From NCBI RefSeq assembly GCF_008933155.1, contig NZ_WBVP01000015.1, positions 1 through 64,000 on the forward strand: a stretch of 64,000 nt of DNA, in the 5' to 3' direction. The DNA comes from Aliivibrio finisterrensis. Its GTDB lineage: Bacteria > Pseudomonadota > Gammaproteobacteria > Enterobacterales > Vibrionaceae. Every line of letters begins with the position of its first letter. Position 1 is the first letter of the stretch. Below the pieces are notes generated by a model that ran no database searches, was not told where the DNA came from, and was given only the letters and a program-made list of their open reading frames with translations. A program made the position numbers and the translations under genes. Shown piece by piece: positions 9,134 through 18,911 of the stretch.

Positions 9134-9413
9134 TCAATCGGTCGAGGCTGAAATTAACAATGGGATATCTAAAGTTAAAATCCATGCTAGCGATGGTTTG
9201 CAGGTTCGTTCGTATACTGATGACTCCATTGAAGAACCCATTGACATTATTTCGTGTTTCTTTCCCAATTGAAAGCGAAATACCCACGTCATTGTACCTG
9301 TTGGTCGAACCCTAATATTCAACCCCTCAATCTTTTTATCCGCAACTAAGTATTCTTTTTTTTTGTGGCTTCAGCGCGAGCAAGGTGGCATTGCTATTAA
9401 TTCGCTTTTTCAT
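9134..9413 (-). pseudogene. tyrosine-recombinase (phage/island integrase) N-terminal remnant, frameshifted
   Basis: On the minus strand an ATG at 9413 opens MKKRINSNATLLALKPQ, then a run of nine A (plus-strand T at 9356-9364) breaks the frame. One base shift restores KEYLVADKKIEGLNIRVRP and TGTMTWVFRFQLGKK. That pattern (KGLxLRVxPTGxxxWxFRF) is the N-terminal arm-binding DUF4102 domain of P4-type integrases. After about residue 55 similarity fades and the frame ends at 9134; the catalytic domain is absent. It marks a former integration at this locus, next to yijD. The rest of the 8977-9484 interval shows nothing else I can assign except the terminator near 9455. Confidence 0.65.
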
Positions 9414-9437
9414 GATGAAAGAAAATAATAGATAGAA

Positions 9438-9472
9438 AAAAGGCTCAGAACACTACATTCTAAGCCTTTTCT
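9438..9472. terminator. bidirectional terminator downstream of yijD
   Basis: An 11-bp stem (AAGGCTCAGAA pairing with TTCTAAGCCTT, one G-T pair) has A runs upstream and T runs downstream, so it can work on both strands. It lies 12 bp after the yijD stop on the minus strand. Confidence 0.75.
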
Positions 9473-9484
9473 TTTATTAACTAA

Positions 9485-9859
9485 TTAAGCATCTACGGGT
9501 TCATCTTTCTTTTTTAAAAAGCCCATTTTTACTGCAATCCAAAGTAATAAGCTTAATGTAACAAGAATAGAGAAGAAGTTACCTCCCATTTCTGGGTATT
9601 GCGCCTTCACAAAAGCAGAATGACCAAATAAACCGACAAAGAAACAAGCGACAGCAATCAACGAAGTATCTTCACTTTCAGGTTGACGTAAGTATTCTTG
9701 GTACAAGCCTTGAGCAGCTAAAACCAATGCTATGATTGGAAAAATTGAAAAAGCCACTTCTGTTACTGTAAATCCAACCCAAACAGCATTCAGAGAAAGA
9801 CCAGTTATCACTGATAGCACTAAGGTTTTTCGTTCATTTCTACTATTTTCATTTGTCAT
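9485..9859 (-). CDS. yijD: YijD family membrane protein (DUF1422)
   Basis: A 124-residue inner-membrane protein with about four hydrophobic segments (roughly 12-32, 36-50, 64-80 and 92-112) and a lysine-rich C-terminus (FLKKKDEP). Its place next to fabR and in the trmA-yijD-fabR-sthA block is the same as in E. coli, and length matches (119 there). The function of the family is not known. The gene starts 52 bp after the fabR stop on the same strand and may be cotranscribed with it. Confidence 0.85.
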   Translation of the reverse strand: MTNENSRNERKTLVLSVITGLSLNAVWVGFTVTEVAFSIFPIIALVLAAQGLYQEYLRQPESEDTSLIAVACFFVGLFGHSAFVKAQYPEMGGNFFSILVTLSLLLWIAVKMGFLKKKDEPVDA

Positions 9860-9911
9860 GCTTTATTACCTCTTATAAACATTGATTCACTGCGAACAAT
9901 GTAACTGTATT

Positions 9912-10589
9912 CTATTGATCATTTTCTTTACGATACCAATAGGCGCCTTTAGAAAGCATTCGTAACTGAAAAATCAACCTTTCTGATAATTCTTTTCTAT
10001 GCACAGCATCCAGATCTAATGCCTCAGCACCAGAGCTAAATACTAACGTTACTGAAGCCTCAGACTGCACTAATGCATCTTCACGAGGCACTCCTGTTGT
10101 GGCAACTAAATATTCGCTTAGTTCCGCGACAAAATGTTGGATCTCTCTTGCTACTGCGGCACGAAAGGCCGGTGAAGTTCCAGAGCGTTCTCGTAATAAC
10201 AAACGAAATACGTTGGGGCTACTTTCAATAAACTCCATAAACGTATCAACCGATGTTCGGATCACGCTTCCTTCAACCACAATTCGCTGACGAGCTTGGC
10301 GCATTAGTTGGCGTAAAATCAAGCCACCTTCATCAACCAGGGTGAGCCCTAATTCGTCCATATCTTTAAAATGACGATAGAAAGACGTTGGGGCTATTCC
10401 TGCTTCTCTTGTTACTTCACGTAAACTTAAGCTCGTAAAGCCTCTTTCAGCACATAGTAGACAAAAAGCTGCATCGATAATGGTTCGACGAGTTCTTTCT
10501 TTCTGTTGTGCTCTCACACCTTTTGCCGTTACTGGTCGCTTCACTTCTGATGCTACATTGAGATCATCAGCTTCGAATTCAGGATACAT
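9912..10589 (-). CDS. fabR: TetR-family repressor of unsaturated fatty acid synthesis FabR
   Basis: FabR senses the saturation state of acyl thioesters and represses fabA/fabB-type genes. The TetR helix-turn-helix is clear ([19 protein letters not shown] then [19 protein letters not shown]), and the ligand domain keeps [12 protein letters not shown] and [20 protein letters not shown], nearly identical to the E. coli protein. E. coli FabR begins at about GVRAQQ; here there are some 20 extra N-terminal residues, with ATG at 10589 or GTG at 10610 as possible starts. I give the ATG. It is divergent from sthA, as in E. coli. Confidence 0.93.
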   Translation of the reverse strand: MYPEFEADDLNVASEVKRPVTAKGVRAQQKERTRRTIIDAAFCLLCAERGFTSLSLREVTREAGIAPTSFYRHFKDMDELGLTLVDEGGLILRQLMRQARQRIVVEGSVIRTSVDTFMEFIESSPNVFRLLLRERSGTSPAFRAAVAREIQHFVAELSEYLVATTGVPREDALVQSEASVTLVFSSGAEALDLDAVHRKELSERLIFQLRMLSKGAYWYRKENDQ

Positions 10590-10823
10590 ATATTTTACCG
10601 TATGTTGCACAATTAAATTTAATGGGTATCACAAACTTTTCGCTAGTTCACATTATCGATTTCTATTTATCTATGTAAATAATGAAATCCATAAACCTGT
10701 CTATTTCCATAAACAACGTGATCCTCTCCACTCTATCTTACTCACTTGATTTACCAAACGAATGAAAAGGTTAAAATAGTTCACTAGCAATGTTGCGAGA
10801 TTGATAATAATAAGGCACAAATA

Positions 10824-12239
10824 ATGACTAACTCGACCCCTACACATTCAACCCATTTTGATGCCATTGTAATTGGAAGTGGCCCAGGGGGAGAAGGCGC
10901 CGCTATGGGGCTGACAAAGGCAAACCTAAACGTTGCTATTATTGAAAGAGAACCAAGTGTTGGTGGCGGTTGTACTCACTGGGGAACCATACCATCCAAA
11001 GCACTGCGTCATGCCGTTAGCCGTATTCTTGAATTTAATTCAAACCCTCTTTATTGTAAGAATAATACCAGTCTTCACTCTACTTTTTCGGATATTTTAG
11101 GCCATGCGAAAAGTGTTATTGATAAACAGACGAGAATGCGACAAGGATTTTACGACCGCAATCAGTGCTCACTTATCTTCGGTGAAGCCAGTTTTGTAGA
11201 AAAAAATACCATCGCCGTAACCGCAAAAGACGGCTCTATCGAAACTTATACCGCAGATAAATTCATTATCGCAACGGGTTCACGCCCATACCGCCCGGCT
11301 GGAGTTAACTTCAACCACAGCCGAGTCTATGACAGTGATTCCATTTTATCTCTGCAGCATGATCCTAGACATATTATTATTTACGGTGCAGGCGTTATTG
11401 GCAGTGAGTATGCCTCTATCTTTCGAGGTTTAGGAGTCAAAGTCGACCTGGTTAATACTCGAGACCGCTTACTTTCCTTTTTAGATAACGAAATGTCTGA
11501 TGCTCTTTCGTATCACTTCTGGAACAGTGGCATTGTTACTCGCAATGATGAAAGCTTTGAAAGCATTGAAGCTAACGATGATGGTATCGTGATGCATCTT
11601 GAGTCTGGTAAAAAAATGAAAGCCGATTGCATTCTATTTGCTAATGGCAGAACCGGGAACACGGACAAACTTAATTTATCAGCGGTAGGGCTAGAAGCGG
11701 ATTCTCGTGGGCAACTCAAAGTAAATGGAAGTTATCAAACTATTGTTGATCATATCTATGCGGTTGGTGACGTCATTGGCTATCCAAGCCTAGCAAGCGC
11801 CGCTTATGACCAAGGCCGATTTACTGCCCAAGCAATTACAAAAGGCAAAGCAGAAGCACAACTGATTGATCATATCCCTACAGGTATTTACACCATTCCC
11901 GAAATTAGCTCAGTTGGTAAAACGGAACAAGAGTTAACGGCGGCAAAAGTCCCATACGAAGTAGGGAGAGCGTCTTTTAAACATTTAGCTCGCGCTCAAA
12001 TTGCAGGAATGGATATTGGCAGTCTGAAAATTCTCTTCCATCGTGAAACTAAAGAAATATTAGGAATACATTGCTTTGGTGAGCGTGCCGCTGAGATCAT
12101 TCATATCGGCCAAGCCATTATGGAACAAAAAGGCGACGCCAATACTATTGAGTACTTTGTAAATACAACATTTAACTATCCAACAATGGCCGAAGCTTAT
12201 CGTGTTGCTGCTCTTAATGGATTAAATAGACTTTTCTAA
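10824..12239 (+). CDS. sthA: soluble pyridine nucleotide transhydrogenase
   Basis: SthA (UdhA) is a cytoplasmic FAD enzyme that moves reducing equivalents between NADPH and NAD. The 471-residue chain has the FAD-binding [10 protein letters not shown] near residue 17, an NAD(P)-binding [10 protein letters not shown] near 190, and the dimerisation domain at the C-terminus. The active-site segment [15 protein letters not shown] keeps only one of the two redox cysteines of the disulfide reductase family; this is normal for SthA and separates it from lipoamide dehydrogenase. Length is near the E. coli protein (466). Confidence 0.95.
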   Translation: MTNSTPTHSTHFDAIVIGSGPGGEGAAMGLTKANLNVAIIEREPSVGGGCTHWGTIPSKALRHAVSRILEFNSNPLYCKNNTSLHSTFSDILGHAKSVIDKQTRMRQGFYDRNQCSLIFGEASFVEKNTIAVTAKDGSIETYTADKFIIATGSRPYRPAGVNFNHSRVYDSDSILSLQHDPRHIIIYGAGVIGSEYASIFRGLGVKVDLVNTRDRLLSFLDNEMSDALSYHFWNSGIVTRNDESFESIEANDDGIVMHLESGKKMKADCILFANGRTGNTDKLNLSAVGLEADSRGQLKVNGSYQTIVDHIYAVGDVIGYPSLASAAYDQGRFTAQAITKGKAEAQLIDHIPTGIYTIPEISSVGKTEQELTAAKVPYEVGRASFKHLARAQIAGMDIGSLKILFHRETKEILGIHCFGERAAEIIHIGQAIMEQKGDANTIEYFVNTTFNYPTMAEAYRVAALNGLNRLF

Positions 12240-12261
12240 CCATCATCAGCAGCACAGAACG

Positions 12262-12293
12262 AAAATGGGATAAGCCTTAACTTACCCCATTTT
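12262..12293. terminator. bidirectional terminator between sthA and the MATE gene
   Basis: AAAATGGG pairs with CCCATTTT, extended by TAAG/CTTA after one mismatch, with a 6-base loop. A and T flanks suit termination of both convergent genes. Confidence 0.7.
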
Positions 12294-12329
12294 CTATTTA
12301 ACTATCAATACAATAAACTATTTGGCCTA

Positions 12330-13658
12330 TCATAGGAAAATTGCTTTTCTCCATTGTATAAAAAAGGTAATTGCTAAGCTGATACCACGCATAGCCATAA
12401 AAGATAACATCGCAGCCCACAATGCATGGTTACCGTAATCTTGCATTAACCACCACATAGTAAAAAAGGTTAACATCGCAATAAACATGGAATTTCTCAT
12501 CTCAGAACCTTTAGTTGCTCCAACAAAAATCCCATCCAATAAGAAACACCACATCGACACTAATGGCATAGCAACAAGCCAAGGAAGGTAAATAAGCGCC
12601 GTTTGTTGTACCGTTCCAATAGAAGAAATCATTGAAATTAATTGATAACCTCCAAGCCCAAAGGCTAAGCTAAGTATCAAACTAATAATGAAACTCCAAA
12701 AAGTCGTGCCGATTAAAGAATCAGATAACTGAGATTTACTCTTCGCTCCGATGGCTTTTCCTACCATTGCTTCCATTGCATAAGCAAAACCGTCCATACC
12801 ATATGAAATCATCATCAAAAAGCTCATCAATACCGCATTAGCTGCCACAATATCAACACCAAGCGATGCCCCTTGAAACGTCATAAAAGTAAAGCACGCT
12901 TGTAGGCATAATGAGCGTAAGAAAATATCTCGATTCAATTTAAATAAACGCTTAAAACCAGAAAGAAGATCTGCAATTGGCATAATGAAACGAGGTAACG
13001 CTAATTTTTTACTTTGCTTAAAGACAAAGAACAAGCCTATTACCAAAGCCGAATAGTCCGCAATGACCGAGGCAAATGCAGCCCCCTCTACTTTCCAATC
13101 AAAGCCAACCACAAATAATAAATCAAGTACGATATTTATAACGTTAGTAATGATCACAAGCCACATAGGGTAACGAGCGTTTTGCGTTCCTAGTAACCAG
13201 CCCATGATAACCAAATTACTCAACGCTGCCGGGGCACTCCATATGCGGATAGAGAAATACTGCTCGGCATACAACTTAACTTCAGGTGCTGCGTCACTAA
13301 AAGAAAAAATAGCGTAAGAAAGAGGTTGATGAAAAAGAAGAAGAATAAAAGAAAAACAGAGCGCTAAAAAAATACCCTGAGAAAATGTTTGGCTCAGTAA
13401 CATTTTATTTTCAGCGCCATACGCCTGTGCAGATAAACCAGTGGTTGCCATGCGTAAAAAACCCAACAACCAAAACGTCACGCTGATCATGGTGCCGCCT
13501 ACTGCAACCCCTCCTAAATACCATGCGTGTTCGAGATGGCCAATGACAGCAGCATCAATTAACCCTAATAACGGAATAGTGATATTTGAAAGCACCATAG
13601 GAATAGCTAACGCTAATACCTGTCGGTGTAGAGAAAGGTTTTTTAGTGCCTGTAGCAT
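12330..13658 (-). CDS. dinF: DinF-like MATE family efflux transporter
   Basis: A 442-residue inner-membrane protein with about 12 hydrophobic helices and the two-fold MATE arrangement. It starts LHRQVLALAIPMVLSNITIP, a typical DinF N-terminus, with the LGLIDAAVIGHL loop after helix 1. DinF proteins are Na+ or H+ coupled exporters linked to oxidative and bile-salt stress in E. coli. In E. coli dinF follows lexA in an SOS operon; here it is downstream of lexA on the same strand but a methyltransferase gene intervenes, so SOS control is uncertain. The ATG at 13658 is chosen over TTG at 13670. Confidence 0.88.
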   Translation of the reverse strand: MLQALKNLSLHRQVLALAIPMVLSNITIPLLGLIDAAVIGHLEHAWYLGGVAVGGTMISVTFWLLGFLRMATTGLSAQAYGAENKMLLSQTFSQGIFLALCFSFILLLFHQPLSYAIFSFSDAAPEVKLYAEQYFSIRIWSAPAALSNLVIMGWLLGTQNARYPMWLVIITNVINIVLDLLFVVGFDWKVEGAAFASVIADYSALVIGLFFVFKQSKKLALPRFIMPIADLLSGFKRLFKLNRDIFLRSLCLQACFTFMTFQGASLGVDIVAANAVLMSFLMMISYGMDGFAYAMEAMVGKAIGAKSKSQLSDSLIGTTFWSFIISLILSLAFGLGGYQLISMISSIGTVQQTALIYLPWLVAMPLVSMWCFLLDGIFVGATKGSEMRNSMFIAMLTFFTMWWLMQDYGNHALWAAMLSFMAMRGISLAITFFIQWRKAIFL

Positions 13659-13745
13659 AAGCTCTACCAAGATTGAAAAGTAATCGTATTATTACTTACT
13701 TCTTTTTGAACCTAAACCTTTGCTACTTTAATTTGTTTCACACAT

Positions 13746-14540
13746 TCACCAATTCATATGAATTAGCAATGGCGTTACTCTGTGCTTAAAAAGTGGAAAT
13801 TTAGACAACCAGCGCTGCCATACTTTCCATCGTGTACAATCATGCTCAAGAGGCGATGTCACAGATAATTTTTCTATCCACGGTAGCCACCCCGTAAAAT
13901 GTTGCTTTGGTTGATATAAACCATGTTGATATTCAATACTGCCGAGCTTTTTGCCTATCATGGTATTACAGCGATCCCCCGCCACCACAAACAACGCCTC
14001 TGCATGATGAAAACGACGACCCAATAACTGGACAAATTTCGCTAGCTGTTTTTCATTACATTCTAATAATGCATGCTCACAGACAATCATTACTGGTACA
14101 TCATGTGGCACGGGAAGGTTATCTACCCAGCTTTCTTCTGTTGCAGAGCCACAGCGCAAATAATAACGCTCATTGGTATGAAACAGCTTTTGTCGCCAGA
14201 GAAGATTTTCATTGATATCAAGTTCCAGCCAATGACACCGACCGTTATCTAATCGATAAAAACGCGTATCTAGACCAGCACCGACATTCACCACCCACCC
14301 CGATGGATTAGATTTTAGAAATCGAGAAACGTATTGATCACATTGAACGGTAAGAGTGGCATGGAGTAATTGCTTTTGATCGATATCTCCAGAGAGACAG
14401 TCAGAAGAGAGGTGACAATGTCGACATGCAGCAGCTGCAATAGGATCGTAAATTAATCCGTTATCAATCATACTTTCACGGCTTCTTAACCACAGAGGTT
14501 GCAGTAGGCGAGAAGGAATTTTATGGCCGAGCTGTGTCAT
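13746..14540 (-). CDS. LCM/PPM-type SAM-dependent methyltransferase under a Fur box
   Basis: A 264-residue protein of the leucine carboxyl methyltransferase-like superfamily. VVNVGAGLDTRFYRL (about residue 93) is the SAM-binding motif, followed by HWLELDIN (acidic ribose contact), and VMIVCEHALLEC matches the family's motif-4 strand. The bacterial substrates are mostly unknown. Start choice: AGGAG lies 6 bases before the ATG at 14540 but directly abuts the ATG at 14546, so the former is right. A Fur-box-like sequence lies 25 bp upstream, suggesting expression under iron limitation. It is inserted between lexA and dinF, adjacent in enterics. Four Cys/His-rich residues near the N-terminus (CRHCHLSSDC) could bind metal. 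Confidence 0.8.
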   Translation of the reverse strand: MTQLGHKIPSRLLQPLWLRSRESMIDNGLIYDPIAAAACRHCHLSSDCLSGDIDQKQLLHATLTVQCDQYVSRFLKSNPSGWVVNVGAGLDTRFYRLDNGRCHWLELDINENLLWRQKLFHTNERYYLRCGSATEESWVDNLPVPHDVPVMIVCEHALLECNEKQLAKFVQLLGRRFHHAEALFVVAGDRCNTMIGKKLGSIEYQHGLYQPKQHFTGWLPWIEKLSVTSPLEHDCTRWKVWQRWLSKFPLFKHRVTPLLIHMNW

Positions 14541-14564
14541 TATCATCTCCTATGAAAGAAATTA

Positions 14565-14584
14565 GATGATAATAACTATCATTA
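14565..14584. promoter_or_regulatory. Fur box upstream of the methyltransferase
   Basis: GATGATAATAACTATCATTA closely matches the Fur consensus (alternating GATAAT repeats with inverted CATTA). It sits 25 bp before the ATG of the methyltransferase, where it would cover the promoter and repress with iron. Confidence 0.7.
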
Positions 14585-14683
14585 CCACTTGTAAAGTTCT
14601 ATTTCAGAAAAACAAGCGATAATGACAATTTAATAATATTCATTCCTAAGATTATCTAAATGAATAGTAATTATACGTAAGTA

Positions 14684-15304
14684 TTACATCCAAGTTGTAC
14701 TGCGGATAACACCAACAGCAAGACCTTCAATACTTAAACTCTGTGATGTTAAATCTACTTCAATTGGAGCAAATTCTTCATTTTCTGCATGAAGGAAAAC
14801 CATGGACCCTTTACGCTCTAAACGTTTAACGGTTACGTCATCATCCACTCGTGCGACAACCACTTGTCCATCACGAACATCTTGCGTCTTATGAACCGCT
14901 AGCAAATCGCCATCCATAATTCCGATGTCTTTCATGCTCTCCCCATTCACTCGCAATAGAAAATCAGCTTGTGGTTTAAACATGCCAGGATCAACCTGAT
15001 AGTGACTCTCTACATGCTCTTGAGCAAGAATTGGCTCTCCTGCTGCCACTTGACCAATCAAAGGAACACCAAGCTCTTCATTCTCTGCATCTTGTAAAAG
15101 AATTCGAATACCTCGAGAAGCGCCAGGAATAATCTCGATAACCTGTTTACGAGCAAGGGCTTTTAAGTGCTCTTCTGCCGCATTCGCTGAACGAAATCCC
15201 AACTCACGAGCGATCTCTGCTCGTGTCGGTGGCATGCCAGTATCATCAATTTTTGCTTTGATTAACTCAAAGACTTCTTGCTGTCTTGCCGTTAGCGGCT
15301 TCAT
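14684..15304 (-). CDS. lexA: SOS repressor LexA
   Basis: The 206-residue protein has the winged-helix DNA-binding domain (1-70) and the S24 self-cleavage domain. The scissile Ala88-Gly89 bond (VAAGEP), Ser123 in NGESM and Lys160 in DVTVKRL form the cleavage machinery. RecA filaments trigger cleavage after DNA damage. Two LexA boxes sit just upstream, so the gene is autoregulated as in E. coli. It is divergent from plsB, also as in E. coli. Confidence 0.97.
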   Translation of the reverse strand: MKPLTARQQEVFELIKAKIDDTGMPPTRAEIARELGFRSANAAEEHLKALARKQVIEIIPGASRGIRILLQDAENEELGVPLIGQVAAGEPILAQEHVESHYQVDPGMFKPQADFLLRVNGESMKDIGIMDGDLLAVHKTQDVRDGQVVVARVDDDVTVKRLERKGSMVFLHAENEEFAPIEVDLTSQSLSIEGLAVGVIRSTTWM

Positions 15305-15311
15305 AAATCAC

Positions 15312-15327
15312 CTGTCTGTTTATACAG
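15312..15327. promoter_or_regulatory. LexA box 1
   Basis: CTGT-N8-ACAG (CTGTCTGTTTATACAG) lies 8 bp upstream of the lexA start. It matches the gammaproteobacterial SOS box. Confidence 0.85.
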
Positions 15328-15331
15328 TTAA

Positions 15332-15347
15332 CTGTGAGTATATACAG
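15332..15347. promoter_or_regulatory. LexA box 2
   Basis: A second CTGT-N8-ACAG (CTGTGAGTATATACAG) begins 20 bp, two helical turns, from the first. The tandem pair matches lexA autoregulation in E. coli. Confidence 0.85.
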
Positions 15348-15450
15348 CTGTGCTATGCTTTGAAAGACCTCTTGATTAAAAAGGCGGCAAAATTAACGAC
15401 TTTTATGTCATATTACTCGTACTATTGTGGATAATCTGTTCATTTCTATT

Positions 15451-15467
15451 AAAAGGTTTGACCAGTT
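15451..15467. promoter_or_regulatory. FadR-like operator upstream of plsB
   Basis: The 17-mer AAAAGGTTTGACCAGTT has a perfect right half of the FadR site (GACCAGTT) and a partly degenerate left half. It lies 78 bp before the plsB start. FadR of V. cholerae has been reported to repress plsB, so the position is sensible; binding here is inferred. Confidence 0.5.
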
Positions 15468-15544
15468 CTGCTATTCTTGCCGTGAAATTGTAAGCAACTA
15501 TATAAACCGACCGATCGGTACATAACTAAGGCGTTATTGTCATT

Positions 15545-17968
15545 ATGTCTACAGGACACACTATTTATCACTCTTTGCTAAAATTGCCATTATCAGTAAT
15601 GGTGAAGAGTACTTCGATTCCATCGAACCCAATTGAAGACCTTAAGATCGATCTTGAGCGTCCAATCATCTATGCCCTGCCATTTCGCTCGCATGTTGAT
15701 TTACTGACATTACAAAAAAGTGCATTAGAACTAGGGCTACCAGACCCTCTTTCTCCGATCACGATTGATGATGTGGAATACCCACGCTACGTATTCACTT
15801 CTATCGGACCAAAAATATTCGACACCGATGATGACCTACCACAAGAGTCATTAGAGCTATTTAAAGCTGTCTTAAAACATCACGCTGATAATCCTAACGT
15901 CGATTTTCAATTAATTCCGACCTCTATTCTATGGGGAAGAAAACCTGGCAAAGAAGGCACTAGCAAACCTCACTTAATGCCACTTAACACCCCTCAAAAA
16001 TTCATCACGCTGATTAAAGCAGGCCGTGACTCAACAGTGCGTATTAGCCCAGTAGTCTCTTTACGCTACATGGCAGACAATCACGGTGCGGATGAAGCAA
16101 TTGCCCATAAATTAGCTCGTGTTGCTAAAATTCATTTTTCTCGTCAAAAATTAGCAGCATCAGGTCCTAATTTACCTAACCGCCAAGCGCTATTTAATCG
16201 TTTGTTAAAATCACAAGCAATAGAAAAAGTAATTTTAGATGAAGCAAAAATACGCAATGTAGAAGTAGAAAAAGTACGTAAAGAAGCCATGGGGATCATG
16301 GAAGAGATCGCAACAAACTTCTCTTACTCACTGATTAAAAACGGTAACCGTATTCTTAAATGGCTATGGAATCGTTTATATCAAGGTTTAAACATTAATA
16401 ACGCGTCTACTGTGCGTAAGCTAGCACAAGAAGGCCATGAAATTGTGTATGTTCCTTGTCACCGTAGCCACATGGATTACTTGTTACTTTCCTATGTGCT
16501 TTATCATGAAGGATTAGTACCACCACACATTGCAGCTGGCATTAACTTAAATTTCTTCCCTGCGGGTCCTATCTTCCGTCGTGGCGGAGCTTTCTTTATT
16601 CGTCGTAGTTTTAAAGGTAATCGTCTTTACTCAACTATCTTCCGTGAATACTTAGCAGAACTTTTTGCAAAAGGTTATTCAGTTGAGTATTTCAGTGAAG
16701 GTGGACGCTCACGTACTGGCCGTTTATTGGAAGCAAAAACCGGAATGCTAGCAATGACCGTTCAAGCTATGCTGCGAGGGTTAAACCGCCCAGTAACGCT
16801 TGTGCCAGTCTATATTGGCTATGAACACGTAATGGAAGTCACCACTTACGCTAAAGAGCTGCAAGGTAAGCGTAAAGAAAAAGAAAATGCAGGACAGGTA
16901 TTACGCACGCTACGTAAACTGCGTAATTTCGGTAAAGGATACGTCAACTTTGGTGAGCCTATTTCACTAAACCATTATTTAAATGAACACGCACCAAATT
17001 GGTCTGAATCAATTAACCCGATTGAGCCACAAAGACCAGAGTGGATGGTTCCCGTGGTGAATGGCATTGCCAATAAAATGATGACGCACATTAATGATGC
17101 GGCGGCTGCCAATGCATTAACGTTATGTGCAACGGCATTACTTGCGGCTCGTCAGCGTGCATTAAGTAAAGAAGATCTGACTGAGCAGTTAGATTGTTAC
17201 TTACAGCTGCTACGAAACATTCCTTACTCAAGCACTGCCACCGTGCCAATGGAAAGTGCTGAAGAGCTATTAGAGCATGCTATTGCTCTTGATAAGTTCG
17301 TTATTGAAAAAGACACACTCGGTGAAATCGTTTCATTAGACAGAAATCAGTCAATTCTAATGACGTACTACCGTAATAACATTATTCATCTATTTGCATT
17401 ACCATCATTAATTGCAAAATTAGTTGTGCAGTCTCGTTCAATTTCTGTTGATGGTATCCAACAACAGATTCAAAAAATCTACCCATTCCTTAAAGCTGAG
17501 TTATTTTTGCATTATAGCGACGAAGGTTTGAGCGATGTGGTTAACCAACATATTGATGAATTAATTCGTCAAAAGTTAATCGTACTCGAAAATGGGCTTC
17601 TACAACTTAACCCAACCAATATTCGTAAACTTCACTTATTGGCTCATACTATTTCAGAAACACTACAACGCTATGCAATTGCTCTTACGCATTTACAAGC
17701 ATCGCCTGAATTAGATAAGAATGAATTAGAAGAGCAAAGCCAAATAATGGCTCAGCGTTTAAGCCGTCTGCATGGAATTAATGCCCCAGAGTTCTTCGAT
17801 AAAGGGGTTTTTGGTATCTTGTTTAATAGTTTAAAAACCGAAGGTTATTTAGACAGCGATGGAAATGCCGTACTTGAAAAAGTCACGCCTTTTGCTCATG
17901 ACATCTCAAAACTATTAACACCAGAGATAAAACTCACTATCCAAGCGGTAATGAACAAAGAAGATTAA
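15545..17968 (+). CDS. plsB: glycerol-3-phosphate acyltransferase
   Basis: PlsB puts the first acyl chain on sn-glycerol-3-phosphate, from acyl-ACP or acyl-CoA, starting phospholipid synthesis at the inner membrane. The 807-residue length equals that of E. coli PlsB. The catalytic HX4D motif is HRSHMD (His306 to Asp311), and the second and third acyltransferase motifs are seen as [10 protein letters not shown] and [10 protein letters not shown]. It is divergent from lexA, with SOS boxes, a FadR-like site and a 10-bp palindrome (15510-15519) in the shared spacer. Confidence 0.96.
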   Translation: MSTGHTIYHSLLKLPLSVMVKSTSIPSNPIEDLKIDLERPIIYALPFRSHVDLLTLQKSALELGLPDPLSPITIDDVEYPRYVFTSIGPKIFDTDDDLPQESLELFKAVLKHHADNPNVDFQLIPTSILWGRKPGKEGTSKPHLMPLNTPQKFITLIKAGRDSTVRISPVVSLRYMADNHGADEAIAHKLARVAKIHFSRQKLAASGPNLPNRQALFNRLLKSQAIEKVILDEAKIRNVEVEKVRKEAMGIMEEIATNFSYSLIKNGNRILKWLWNRLYQGLNINNASTVRKLAQEGHEIVYVPCHRSHMDYLLLSYVLYHEGLVPPHIAAGINLNFFPAGPIFRRGGAFFIRRSFKGNRLYSTIFREYLAELFAKGYSVEYFSEGGRSRTGRLLEAKTGMLAMTVQAMLRGLNRPVTLVPVYIGYEHVMEVTTYAKELQGKRKEKENAGQVLRTLRKLRNFGKGYVNFGEPISLNHYLNEHAPNWSESINPIEPQRPEWMVPVVNGIANKMMTHINDAAAANALTLCATALLAARQRALSKEDLTEQLDCYLQLLRNIPYSSTATVPMESAEELLEHAIALDKFVIEKDTLGEIVSLDRNQSILMTYYRNNIIHLFALPSLIAKLVVQSRSISVDGIQQQIQKIYPFLKAELFLHYSDEGLSDVVNQHIDELIRQKLIVLENGLLQLNPTNIRKLHLLAHTISETLQRYAIALTHLQASPELDKNELEEQSQIMAQRLSRLHGINAPEFFDKGVFGILFNSLKTEGYLDSDGNAVLEKVTPFAHDISKLLTPEIKLTIQAVMNKED

Positions 17969-17985
17969 TTTTCTTTAAGATACAA

Positions 17986-18031
17986 AAAAGCCAGTATGAG
18001 ATTTCTTATTGAAAGTATCATACTGGCTTTT
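17986..18031. terminator. bidirectional terminator between plsB and ubiA
   Basis: A perfect 14-bp stem (AAAAGCCAGTATGA pairing with TCATACTGGCTTTT) with an 18-base loop. It has A and T flanks, and lies between convergent genes. Confidence 0.85.
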
Positions 18032-18053
18032 CTTTTATCAGTAAGTCGAAAAC

Positions 18054-18911
18054 TTAAATTAACACGCTCATGCTAATCGCAATAAAGACTAAACCACCGA
18101 CATAATTATTATTTAGAAAGGCTTTAAAACATGCTTCTCTTTCGCGACCTTTAATCAACCATTGCTGATAAACAAAAAATCCTGCTGCAGCTAACACTCC
18201 CCAATAGTACACACTCGAAAGAGCTAACTGAGAACCAAGAATAATCAATAACGTCAGAACACTTAACTGCAGTAGGCCTATGATGAGCTTATCGAAACGA
18301 CCAAACAAAATCGCCGTTGATTTAATGCCAATCTTTAAATCATCATCTCTATCTACCATTGCATATTGCGTATCGTAGGCAATCGTCCATAGCGCGTTAA
18401 TCACAAATAACAACCACGCTTCAGGTGGCACTTGATTTGATTCTGCCGCATACGCCATTGGGATAGCCCAGCTAAATGCTAAACCGAGTACAAATTGAGG
18501 TAAATAGGTAACACGTTTCATGAATGGGTAAGCGATGGCAAGCACTATCCCTATTCCTGATAGCAGGATCGTTAACGTATTCATGGTTAACACTAATAAA
18601 AATGAACACACCACCAAACCAGCAAATAACATAAGTGCTTCTTTAGAAGAAACAAGTCCAGAAGGTAACGGACGATTAGCGGTACGCTTTACATGACCAT
18701 CGACTTTACGATCAGCAAAGTCATTAATCACACAACCCGCAGAACGCATAAATAAAACACCGAGTACAAATACAACCAGAACATGCCAATCAGGGAGTCC
18801 ATCCGCGGCTAAAAACAGTGCCCACAATGTTGGCCATAAAAGCAATAACGAACCGATAGGTCGATTCATTCGAGTTAATTGCCAAAACGCCTGTGCTTTT
18901 GACATGGTCAT
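18054..18911 (-). CDS. ubiA: 4-hydroxybenzoate octaprenyltransferase
   Basis: UbiA attaches the octaprenyl tail to 4-hydroxybenzoate at the inner membrane, the second step of ubiquinone synthesis. The 285-residue protein is strongly hydrophobic (8-9 helices) and has both aspartate-rich Mg-prenyl-diphosphate motifs: [15 protein letters not shown] (about 64-78) and [16 protein letters not shown] (about 184-199). Its ATG overlaps the ubiC stop by 4 bp, so the two are translationally coupled. Confidence 0.95.
   Translation of the reverse strand: MTMSKAQAFWQLTRMNRPIGSLLLLWPTLWALFLAADGLPDWHVLVVFVLGVLFMRSAGCVINDFADRKVDGHVKRTANRPLPSGLVSSKEALMLFAGLVVCSFLLVLTMNTLTILLSGIGIVLAIAYPFMKRVTYLPQFVLGLAFSWAIPMAYAAESNQVPPEAWLLFVINALWTIAYDTQYAMVDRDDDLKIGIKSTAILFGRFDKLIIGLLQLSVLTLLIILGSQLALSSVYYWGVLAAAGFFVYQQWLIKGREREACFKAFLNNNYVGGLVFIAISMSVLI

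Noticed and set aside
9057-9272. 71-codon plus-strand ORF in the island
   Set aside because: It is the opposite strand of the integrase remnant and has no ribosome site.
10940-11010. Loss of one active-site Cys in the SthA redox motif
   Set aside because: A single Cys in this motif is the normal state of soluble transhydrogenases, not a defect.
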